A stretch of 11,969 nt of DNA from contig CANNLO010000124.1 of assembly GCA_947505055.1 (NCBI GenBank), positions 1-11,969 of the forward strand. The letters run 5' to 3'. Below are positions 6,297 to 11,969 of this stretch, piece by piece (the stretch's first letter is position 1; each line of letters opens with the position of its first letter). The translations under genes and the position numbers were made by a program. The notes beneath the pieces were generated by a model. It was not told where the DNA came from. It was given only the letters and a program-made list of their open reading frames with translations, and made no database searches. Source of the DNA: Methylococcaceae bacterium. GTDB lineage: Bacteria; Pseudomonadota; Gammaproteobacteria; Methylococcales; Methylomonadaceae.

Positions 6297-6853
6297 AGAC
6301 TCACTCCTTCAAATTTTGTATCAAGCAGCGGATGCTTGGCATCTCTGATTGAAAGTTCGGTAATTTTTATTGGCCACTTGATAGCTAACCGCGGGTCTTG
6401 AGCGTTTAACGCCGCTTCCGCCTCTAAGCTATAAGCTACGCTATGACAGTATAAAAGTTGTACATCATCAGTCAGCGTTTGAAAGCCATGTGCAAAACCC
6501 TCTGGTATCAACATCGCCCTATTATTATCGGCGGAAAGTACTTCAGCATGCCAATGCAGAAACGTTGATGAGCCAGCTCTCAAATCGACTGCTACATCCC
6601 ACACTTCACCTTGAATACAGCTCACCAGTTTCATTTCAGCATGAGGGGGCAGTTGGTAGTGCACGCCTCGCACGGTGCCTCGCTGGGCAGTGTAAGTATG
6701 ATTAATTTGAGCAATGGGTAAATGCCAGCCGGCTTTTGCAAGTGCTTCAGCACAAAATAAACGCGCCAAAAAACCTCGGTTATCACCCAAACGTTGACGC
6801 TCAATTAGCTTTAGACCTGCCAAGGGTAAGTCGGTAATAATAAATCGGCTCAT
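6293..6853 (-). CDS. RmlC-like dTDP-4-dehydrorhamnose 3,5-epimerase family protein
   Basis: A 186-residue cupin of the RmlC/RfbC family, normal in length. Conserved pieces include RGFLARLF, NHTYTAQRGTVRGVHYQLPP (51-70) with the catalytic-type His65, the lysine in EMKLVSCIQGEVWDVAVDLR (Lys75), IPEGFAHGFQTL (116-127), a tyrosine at 141 in the position of the general acid, and the terminal DPRLAIKWP. True RmlC works on dTDP-4-keto-6-deoxyglucose, but no dTDP-glucose genes (rmlA, rmlB) are present here. Its place between rfbG and the C-methyltransferase, with 4-base overlaps on both sides, suggests it acts on CDP-4-keto-6-deoxyglucose, perhaps epimerising C3 and/or C5. It is therefore not named rmlC. 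Confidence 0.85.
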   Translation of the reverse strand: MSRFIITDLPLAGLKLIERQRLGDNRGFLARLFCAEALAKAGWHLPIAQINHTYTAQRGTVRGVHYQLPPHAEMKLVSCIQGEVWDVAVDLRAGSSTFLHWHAEVLSADNNRAMLIPEGFAHGFQTLTDDVQLLYCHSVAYSLEAEAALNAQDPRLAIKWPIKITELSIRDAKHPLLDTKFEGVSL

Positions 6854-7908
6854 AGCATTGCTTCGTAAGCGGCAATTTCAGCTTCACATAAACTGCGTGC
6901 ATCCGTACCTTGCTGGTGGGCATGATACCAGGCCATAGTTCGACGAACGGTTTCTGCCAAAGACCATTTGGCGCTAATGTTAAGTGTTTCTCGTACCTTA
7001 GCTGTTTCTAACGCTAATAAACCTGCCTCATGGGGGCCTGTGTTGCCGTCACCATAAATCACATCGCCACAACCAAAAGCTGCACGGGCATGTTCTATAA
7101 CAGTATAAACAGTTGCAGCCTCATGGGTGTGTGGACCAAAGTTGTAGGCGTCTGCCAACTCAGGCTGATACCATAGCTTTTGAGCTAGTGTCAGGTAACC
7201 GTGCAAAGGTTCAAGTACGTGTTGCCAAGGGCGAATGGCTTGTGGACGTCGAATTTCTAGCTGAGTCGCTGCTTGCCATGAGCGCACAGCATCGGGTATC
7301 AGACGGTCTTCTGACCAATCACCGCCACCGATTACATTACCTGCACGAGCACTGGCAACAGCTACGCCTTGTGCTTGCAGATAAGCATCACGATAGCTGG
7401 CTATGACTATTTCACTCGCGGCCTTGCTTGCACTGTAGGGGTCGTGACCACCAAGTTCATCGGTTTCTCGATAAGGGAACAGCCATTCGCGGTTACGGTA
7501 GACCTTGTCCGTAGTGACCATGACGGCCACTTTAATACTATCTAAATCACGCAGGGCATCAAGTAAGTATGCAGTGCCCATGACGTTAGTTTCGTAAGTC
7601 GCTAATGGGTCACGGTAACTAGCACGAACCAAAGACTGCGCTGCAAGATGAAAGACTATTTCAGGACTAGTATCGCGAACAATCTTCGCCAGCTTAGAGG
7701 CATCACGAATATCACAGCAATAATTAGTCATGCCGTTTTTAACATCTGCTAGCTCAAACAAATTAAGCGTAGTATTGGGCATTAGGGCAATACCAGTAAC
7801 GTTAGCGCCCATTTTCTGTAACCAAAGCGCCAACCACGCACCTTTAAAGCCGGTGTGACCCGTCAAAAGTACTCGCTTGCCGTGCCAGAAATTAGCTAAA
7901 GCAGTCAT
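6850..7908 (-). CDS. rfbG: CDP-glucose 4,6-dehydratase
   Basis: An extended SDR that converts CDP-D-glucose to CDP-4-keto-6-deoxy-D-glucose in the cytoplasm, the committed step to CDP-linked deoxysugars. From the chosen start the protein has 352 residues. FWHGKRVLLTGHTGFKGAWL carries the family-specific GHTGFKG loop (17-23); HLAAQSLVRASY follows at 87-98, then VTTDKVYRN (131-139) and HDPYSASK with the Tyr158/Lys162 pair. NVIGGGDWSEDRLIPDAVR and IRRPQAIRPWQHVLEPLHGY are diagnostic for this enzyme against dTDP-glucose dehydratase. The frame also offers an ATG at 7923, but the ATG at 7908 is preferred: it overlaps the rfbF stop as ATGA, and its short leader before FW.GK fits known RfbG proteins. 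The 3' end overlaps the RmlC-like gene by 4 bases. Confidence 0.93.
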   Translation of the reverse strand: MTALANFWHGKRVLLTGHTGFKGAWLALWLQKMGANVTGIALMPNTTLNLFELADVKNGMTNYCCDIRDASKLAKIVRDTSPEIVFHLAAQSLVRASYRDPLATYETNVMGTAYLLDALRDLDSIKVAVMVTTDKVYRNREWLFPYRETDELGGHDPYSASKAASEIVIASYRDAYLQAQGVAVASARAGNVIGGGDWSEDRLIPDAVRSWQAATQLEIRRPQAIRPWQHVLEPLHGYLTLAQKLWYQPELADAYNFGPHTHEAATVYTVIEHARAAFGCGDVIYGDGNTGPHEAGLLALETAKVRETLNISAKWSLAETVRRTMAWYHAHQQGTDARSLCEAEIAAYEAML

Positions 7909-8678
7909 TGCCAAACTTTCCATGGGGCTTTACCAGAAGCCCACAGCTCTTCAATCAAGGTCTTCTCACGCAAAGTATCCATAGGTTGCCAGAAGCCTTG
8001 ATGCTCAAAAGCCATCAATTCATTCATTTTAGCTAATTGAGCGAGAGGCGACCCTTCCCAACTAGTTTGATCACCCTCAATGAGTTCAAGACATTTGGGG
8101 GACAGTACAAAAAAACCACCATTAATCAGACCGCCATCACCTCGCGGCTTTTCAATAAAACCAGTCACTTGATCGCCAGTTCTTTCCAAGGCACCATAAC
8201 GGCCAGGAGGTTGCACTGCAGTGATGGTGGCTAGCTTGCCATGTTGCCGATGAAATTGGATGGATGCACCAACATCAACATCACTAAGGCCATCGCCATA
8301 AGTAAAACAAAAGGCTTCTTCGTTTTTAATATAATCAGTCACACGCATAAGGCGTCCACCTGTTAAGGTATCGTCACCAGTATCCACTAAGGTCACTTTC
8401 CAAGGTTCAACATTTTGCTGATGCACAATCATGCGGTTATCAGCCATATCAAAAGTTACGTCAGACATATGCAAAAAGTAATTGGCAAAGTACTCCTTAA
8501 TGACATAACCCTTGTAACCACAACAAATAACAAAGTCATTCACGCCATGCGCAGAATACATTTTAAGGATGTGCCAAAGTAACGGCTTACCGCCCACCTC
8601 AATCATGGGTTTTGGCTTAAGATGCGTTTCTTCAGATATACGAGTACCGAGACCGCCGGCAAGAATAACTGCTTTCAT
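7905..8678 (-). CDS. rfbF: Glucose-1-phosphate cytidylyltransferase
   Basis: Makes CDP-glucose from CTP and glucose 1-phosphate, the first step of CDP-deoxysugar synthesis. From the ATG at 8678 the protein is 257 residues, the usual RfbF length. MKAVILAGGLGTRISEETHL then KPKPMIEVGGKPLLWHIL is the nucleotidyltransferase signature. FTYGDGLSDVDV carries the metal-binding aspartate, GFIEKPRGDGGLINGGFFVL the substrate-binding lysine, and HQGFWQPMDTLREKTLIEEL is typical of RfbF rather than of dTDP- or UDP-glucose pyrophosphorylases. The frame is open 22 codons further upstream, but those would lie inside the glycosyltransferase gene and the family begins at MKAVILAGG. One base separates the upstream stop from this ATG, with GAGAG as the ribosome binding site. 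Confidence 0.94.
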   Translation of the reverse strand: MKAVILAGGLGTRISEETHLKPKPMIEVGGKPLLWHILKMYSAHGVNDFVICCGYKGYVIKEYFANYFLHMSDVTFDMADNRMIVHQQNVEPWKVTLVDTGDDTLTGGRLMRVTDYIKNEEAFCFTYGDGLSDVDVGASIQFHRQHGKLATITAVQPPGRYGALERTGDQVTGFIEKPRGDGGLINGGFFVLSPKCLELIEGDQTSWEGSPLAQLAKMNELMAFEHQGFWQPMDTLREKTLIEELWASGKAPWKVWQ

Positions 8679-8679
8679 C

Positions 8680-11343
8680 TTAACTCTCACACCATTTTCG
8701 CCACATTTCCCGATAGGCCATTTCCAATCTATGTGCAAAGCCAAGTTCGTCCATCATCGCTGAATTTTGCATCTCTTGCCTTAAAGTTGATCGCACTTCT
8801 GCTAGTTTAGTAAAATCTGAAGCCAAGGCCACAGCCTTATCAATATAAGCCCCTTCATTATCGGCAATCCATTCCGGATGACCTATGCTTACCAAAGGCA
8901 AACTTCCAATGCGTCCCACACTAGGGCGACCCGCTAAGGTAATATAGGGAACCCCCATGTATAAAGATTCAACTAAGGTGGTGCCAGAATTGTGTGGAAA
9001 ACAATCTAAACCAATGTCTATACCGCGTAATACATCCCAAGGCGGTGTAGTATAGCCCATGAGTAAGCGATCTGGAGTAATACCATATTCAGCAAATTTC
9101 TGAGATAGGATTTCCTGCATCGACTTTTGACCATAATCTTGACTATTTAAAATGAGTTTGGAGGTCGGCAAACGCTTTAGAATCTGAGCCCAGACTCGAA
9201 TAGTACGATGATTGACGCGCACAGAACGGGTCAGCGTACCAAAAGTGATATAACCATTTCCTAAAGCGGGTAAGGTAGAAACCGCCCCCATACCTTCTTT
9301 AGCTTGATAAACTAACGAAGTCTCATCCAATCGCCAAGGAATTTCTGAAAAAAGTGGCTCACAGCCAATAGGTAGCAACACTTTATTGCCCAGATAATAA
9401 TCAATGGCTTTAAGACCTGTCGTATAACCAAACCCAAGCCATGTAATGGAAACGGGGGCGGGCTTAAGGGCAAAAACCCCCAAGCGGTTGCCTGAAGTAT
9501 GTCCAGCAAGATCAAGCAATATATCGATTTCATCCTTACGAATGCACTCGACTAACGACTCGTCAGTCATACCAGTGGTAGCCACCCAATGGTCAACATA
9601 ACCACGATAACGTGCTGTGACTTCGTCTTCTTTTTTAAGCTCAGCGTAGGCATAAATCTCAACTTCATTTTTATTATGATTACGCAGCAGTGCCTCTAAA
9701 AATAGACTCACCGAATGCTCCTTAAAATCAGGGGACACATAACCCACCTTGAGTCGCCTACTGGGGTCACGGCTATTTGCATGAACTTGCCAATGCACGC
9801 GCTGTGGCGCAGCTATTTTATGCTCATATTCCTCATAAACAGCATAAATTTCTTCTGCAGTTTTGTTGGGATGATAATTATAGCCAAATAAGAGATTGCT
9901 CCAGGCAAGTTTGAAGGATGAATCAATAGTTAAACATTTCCTAAATAACTCTTCCGCCTTAGAAAACTGCGTATTTGTAATAAAAAACTCGCCTAAATTA
10001 TTTATTGATTCAATGTAATTCGGATTGATTGCTAATGCCTGATAGTAACTTTTAGCGGCTTTATCATTCATTCCTTGTTCATAAAATATAACCCCAAGAT
10101 TATGATATGCCTCGGCATATTCTGAGTTAAGATTTAAAGCGTAAATAAAACTTGCCTCGGCCTCGTCCCACCTTTTCATTTCTATGAGGCTAGCTCCCAG
10201 ATTTAAATATCCTTGAGCATAATCCGGTTTAAGCTGTATCGAACAGCGATAGGCGTCTACGGCTTCGCCCCACCTTTTCATATCATGGAGTGTAATACCC
10301 AAATTATAATGTGCCTGAGCAAAATCTGGTTTAAGCTGTAACGCGCAACGGTAACTTGCTTCAGCCTCGTCTAATCGACCTAAATCTTTAAGAATAACAC
10401 CTAAATTATAATGTACCTGAGCTAAATCCGGCTTAAGCTGTAACGCGTAACGGTAGCTTGCTTCAGCCTCGTCTAATCGACCTAAATCTTTAAGAATAAC
10501 GCCTAAATTGTTATGTACTTCTTCGCATTCGGGTTCAAGCAGCAATGCACTGCGATAGATAACTTGAGCCTCTTCCAATCGCCCCAAATCCTTAAGGGTA
10601 TTGCCAAGATTTTTATGCGCCTCGACATCATCAGGCAATAGCAATATTGATTTTTTCATAGGCGCCAATGCCTCGTCATTTCGCCCCATTGCCTTATACA
10701 CTGCGCCCAATGACTTCCAGCCAAATGGATGATGAGGGTAACGCAACGTGAGTGATTTCGCGAGTAAAATGGCTTCTGTGTATTGTCTCTCAGCAAATAA
10801 TGTTATCAGCTTATCGATTTCTTCATAATAGGGGACCTTATTCTGTTGCAATAAGGCGTGTCGCTTTGCTTTTTTAACATGCTTAGTCTTAGTATTTTTT
10901 TGCTTCACTGCATTCGACTGGATTGGAAACTGAGCAATCAATACTAAACGTTCAGCCAAAGCGTCTACAGCAGTACCATTCAATCCATGTTTCCGTCCCT
11001 GCTTCAGCAGTTCCCCTGCTTCATACGTTGATCCATTTTGTATTAGCGCATCAATATAACTCAGCCAGTATTGGCCTTGATTTGGATTAGACTCTAGTGC
11101 CAATTTAAAATGAGGTATAGCAGCAACCGTCTGTTTGTTCTGAACCATCAGCACACCTAGATTATGATTTGCGTCAGCATGATTCGGCTGTACTCCTAAA
11201 ATAATTCGATAAAACCGCTCTGCATCAGTTAATTTACCAATCCTATGATGCGCCAATCCTTGCTGCATCAAATGTTCAATGCTGAATGTTGCAGACGATA
11301 ATTGTGCCTCATTATTGTTTAAAGTTTGTTTGATATTTGACAT
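8680..11343 (-). CDS. TPR-containing O-GlcNAc transferase-like glycosyltransferase (SPINDLY/GT41)
   Basis: About 887 residues. The N-terminal two thirds is a tetratricopeptide superhelix: a first group at about 22-130, a charged lysine-rich linker at about 150-165, then a long run from about 185 to 480 with 34-residue spacing and repeats such as YNLGVILKDLGRLDEAEASY. The C-terminal GT41 domain starts near 525 (RRLKVGYVSPDFKEHSVSLF), with LLDLAGHTSGNRL, APVSITWLGFGYTTGLKAID, ITFGTLTRSVRVNHRTIRVW, and the sugar-nucleotide loop DIGLDCFPHNSGTTLVESLY followed by MGVPYITLAGR. There is no signal peptide, so it is cytoplasmic. GT41 enzymes transfer sugars such as GlcNAc to Ser/Thr of proteins, and bacterial members are often linked to flagellin or adhesin glycosylation. 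A GTG three codons upstream (11352) is an alternative start; the ATG at 11343 is preferred, though neither has a strong ribosome binding site. It heads the rfbF-rfbG operon. Confidence 0.88.
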   Translation of the reverse strand: MSNIKQTLNNNEAQLSSATFSIEHLMQQGLAHHRIGKLTDAERFYRIILGVQPNHADANHNLGVLMVQNKQTVAAIPHFKLALESNPNQGQYWLSYIDALIQNGSTYEAGELLKQGRKHGLNGTAVDALAERLVLIAQFPIQSNAVKQKNTKTKHVKKAKRHALLQQNKVPYYEEIDKLITLFAERQYTEAILLAKSLTLRYPHHPFGWKSLGAVYKAMGRNDEALAPMKKSILLLPDDVEAHKNLGNTLKDLGRLEEAQVIYRSALLLEPECEEVHNNLGVILKDLGRLDEAEASYRYALQLKPDLAQVHYNLGVILKDLGRLDEAEASYRCALQLKPDFAQAHYNLGITLHDMKRWGEAVDAYRCSIQLKPDYAQGYLNLGASLIEMKRWDEAEASFIYALNLNSEYAEAYHNLGVIFYEQGMNDKAAKSYYQALAINPNYIESINNLGEFFITNTQFSKAEELFRKCLTIDSSFKLAWSNLLFGYNYHPNKTAEEIYAVYEEYEHKIAAPQRVHWQVHANSRDPSRRLKVGYVSPDFKEHSVSLFLEALLRNHNKNEVEIYAYAELKKEDEVTARYRGYVDHWVATTGMTDESLVECIRKDEIDILLDLAGHTSGNRLGVFALKPAPVSITWLGFGYTTGLKAIDYYLGNKVLLPIGCEPLFSEIPWRLDETSLVYQAKEGMGAVSTLPALGNGYITFGTLTRSVRVNHRTIRVWAQILKRLPTSKLILNSQDYGQKSMQEILSQKFAEYGITPDRLLMGYTTPPWDVLRGIDIGLDCFPHNSGTTLVESLYMGVPYITLAGRPSVGRIGSLPLVSIGHPEWIADNEGAYIDKAVALASDFTKLAEVRSTLRQEMQNSAMMDELGFAHRLEMAYREMWRKWCES
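10301..10504 (-). repeat. Near-identical tandem 102-bp TPR-coding repeat
   Basis: Positions 10301-10402 and 10403-10504 are direct copies differing at about 7 of 102 bases. The period is exactly one 34-residue TPR unit, so the frame is kept. Other TPR units in the gene share the period but are much more diverged at the DNA level, which points to a recent duplication or gene conversion of one TPR. Confidence 0.85.
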
Positions 11344-11497
11344 ACTGGACACTTATATGAGTTGTGTATCTCTTTAAAAAATTAATTTAATACCAAGTTT
11401 TGACCTAGAATTTCATAGAAGACTTTAGCTTCGCCAGATCCACACATGGCTTTCCGAAGTTCTTCAACCCCAATCATACAGGTTGCCACATCCTAAA
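11344..11497. other. Decayed leader region upstream of the GT41 gene
   Basis: About 150 bases with no intact gene. On the minus strand a short open frame (MIGVEELRKAMCGSGEAKVF then YEILGQNLVLN) ends at an in-frame TAA near 11389. The same frame can be followed upstream across two stops, which suggests a decayed coding sequence that I do not recognise. The operon promoter should lie here or upstream, but I see no hexamer pair good enough to call. Confidence 0.35.
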
Positions 11498-11626
11498 TTA
11501 ACTCAACTGAGAATGTTGCGCCTTCGCGTCAACTATTGAGCACATAATAATAGACGACTTCTGCTTGACATAGACATATAACTTCCTCTGTAGTGTCCGG
11601 ATGCTCTCATCGCTTAATAGTAACAT
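11498..11626 (-). pseudogene. N-terminal fragment of a group II intron reverse transcriptase/maturase
   Basis: From the ATG at 11626 the frame reads MLLLSDESIRTLQRKLYVYV then KQK and stops at 11498 after 42 residues. The string SDESIRTLQRKLY...KQ matches the extreme N-terminus of the group II intron-encoded LtrA-type proteins I know (SDxSIRTLQRKLYxKAKQEP). The frame is also open upstream to about 11737 (...NITLAEGKRTALCTQLK, REKKGIAM), resembling the read-in sequence of such introns. None of the RT palm motifs, the maturase domain or the HNH domain follows. About 100 bases separate it from the neighbouring gene end, too little for a whole intron 5' part. It is a dead scrap left by deletion. 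Confidence 0.6.
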
Positions 11627-11744
11627 GGCAATCCCCTTTTTTTCTCTACACTTCAGTTGCGTGCACAAAGCAGTGCGCTTTCCCTCGGCTAAGGTGATGT
11701 TGTCTTTAGCCTCAATCAGTACTATGAAATGGTCTAATTATACC

Positions 11745-11969
11745 TCACGCAGTCACGCCTGCGGATTTTTCAAATGGCTGAAATTTTGGATTTAGAAGCG
11801 TTTTTACTTGGTCTTTAAAATGAGCCAATAGCGCATAAGCCGAGGCATCTTGAGCGTTGAGGCCTAGCCAGTTTTCCAGAACCTGGACAGCCTCTAGATA
11901 TCGACCTGCCTCTCTGTGAGCAATGGCACTCTCTAGGGCTGTTGGTGAGACACCACACTTGCTGGCTAA
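11745..11969 (-). CDS. C-terminal end of a TPR-like protein (partial)
   Basis: The frame is open from the right edge to a TGA at 11745-11747, 74 residues. The part ALESAIAHREAGRYLEAVQV then LENWLGLNAQDASAYALLAH has the helix-turn-helix spacing of a tetratricopeptide unit (A..HREAGRYLEAVQVLE...L..NAQDASAYALLA). The final 20 or so residues (VKTLLNPKFQPFEKSAGVTA) are not TPR-like. This could be the end of a second TPR or TPR-glycosyltransferase gene. If it is a GT41 homologue it is truncated, because no catalytic domain follows the TPR. The gene begins outside the window. Confidence 0.55.
   Translation of the reverse strand, partial: LASKCGVSPTALESAIAHREAGRYLEAVQVLENWLGLNAQDASAYALLAHFKDQVKTLLNPKFQPFEKSAGVTA

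Noticed and set aside
6293..6853. Naming the 3,5-epimerase-like gene rmlC/rfbC with a rhamnose role
   Set aside because: rmlA, rmlB and rmlD are not present, and the gene is embedded in a CDP-sugar operon, so a dTDP-rhamnose role is not supported.
7113..7406. Plus-strand ORF of 97 codons inside rfbG
   Set aside because: It is antisense to a well-conserved dehydratase and its translation has no family features; it is a chance frame.
8679..8744. Longer rfbF start at 8744
   Set aside because: It would add 22 residues that overlap the GT41 gene and do not occur in RfbF; the ATG at 8678 matches the family start and has a ribosome binding site.
9312..9533. Minus-strand 73-codon ORF within the GT41 gene
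   Set aside because: It is out of frame with the GT41 catalytic domain, and its hydrophobic composition comes from the overlapping conserved frame.
10100..10640. Regularly spaced repeats suggesting a CRISPR array
   Set aside because: The 102-base period is coding and corresponds to 34-residue TPR units; there are no short constant repeats with unique spacers.
11601..11795. Plus-strand ORF of 64 codons at the right end
   Set aside because: It lies opposite the intron RT fragment and the end of the TPR-like gene, has no recognisable domain and no good ribosome binding site. It is treated as a shadow of the minus strand.

Overview
The window looks like an accessory surface-sugar or glycosylation island from a Gram-negative proteobacterium. 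The evidence is a CDP-sugar cassette of enterobacterial type, a TPR-GT41 glycosyltransferase, an IS66-type fragment, an Rpn-family transposase-nuclease and REP-like palindromes. A gammaproteobacterium is plausible, but the sequence contains no marker that fixes the taxon. All supported genes lie on the minus strand, so transcription runs from high to low coordinates. There are no rRNA genes, no CRISPR array, and I recognised no tRNA.

Layout in the direction of transcription. (1) 11969-11344: the C-terminal end of an upstream TPR-like protein, an N-terminal scrap of a group II intron reverse transcriptase, and about 150 bases of decayed sequence. (2) 11343-5073: a compact, apparently intact operon of five genes separated by 1 base or overlapping by 4 bases. 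They are a large TPR O-GlcNAc-transferase-like (SPINDLY/GT41) protein, rfbF (glucose-1-phosphate cytidylyltransferase), rfbG (CDP-glucose 4,6-dehydratase), an RmlC-like 3,5-epimerase and a zinc-binding sugar C-methyltransferase. (3) 5008-3769: a frameshifted MNT-type nucleotidyltransferase and an AT-rich Rpn/PD-(D/E)XK transposase-like gene, which interrupt the sugar locus. (4) 3622-671: a second sugar block. It starts with a decayed DegT-type aminotransferase (two frameshifts, most of the gene missing), continues with a C-terminally truncated SDR epimerase/reductase, and ends with an intact hexapeptide acyltransferase, an intact SDR epimerase/reductase and an intact CmcI-like (cephalosporin hydroxylase family) methyltransferase. 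All of these are joined by 4-base overlaps. (5) 670-1: palindromes, a lone IS66 TnpA-like ORF, a promoter, and the start of a DUF1640-type coiled-coil protein running off the left edge.

Inferred pathway: RfbF makes CDP-glucose, and RfbG makes CDP-4-keto-6-deoxyglucose. The RmlC-like protein may epimerise it, and the C-methyltransferase would add a branch methyl group. An SDR reductase from the downstream block could reduce the 4-keto group, and the acyltransferase and CmcI-like enzyme could decorate the sugar. The GT41 gene at the head of the operon may transfer a sugar to protein. The exact sugar and acceptor cannot be read from the sequence. The downstream block looks eroded by deletions and insertions, so the original pathway (perhaps with an amino sugar made by the DegT enzyme) is probably no longer complete here.
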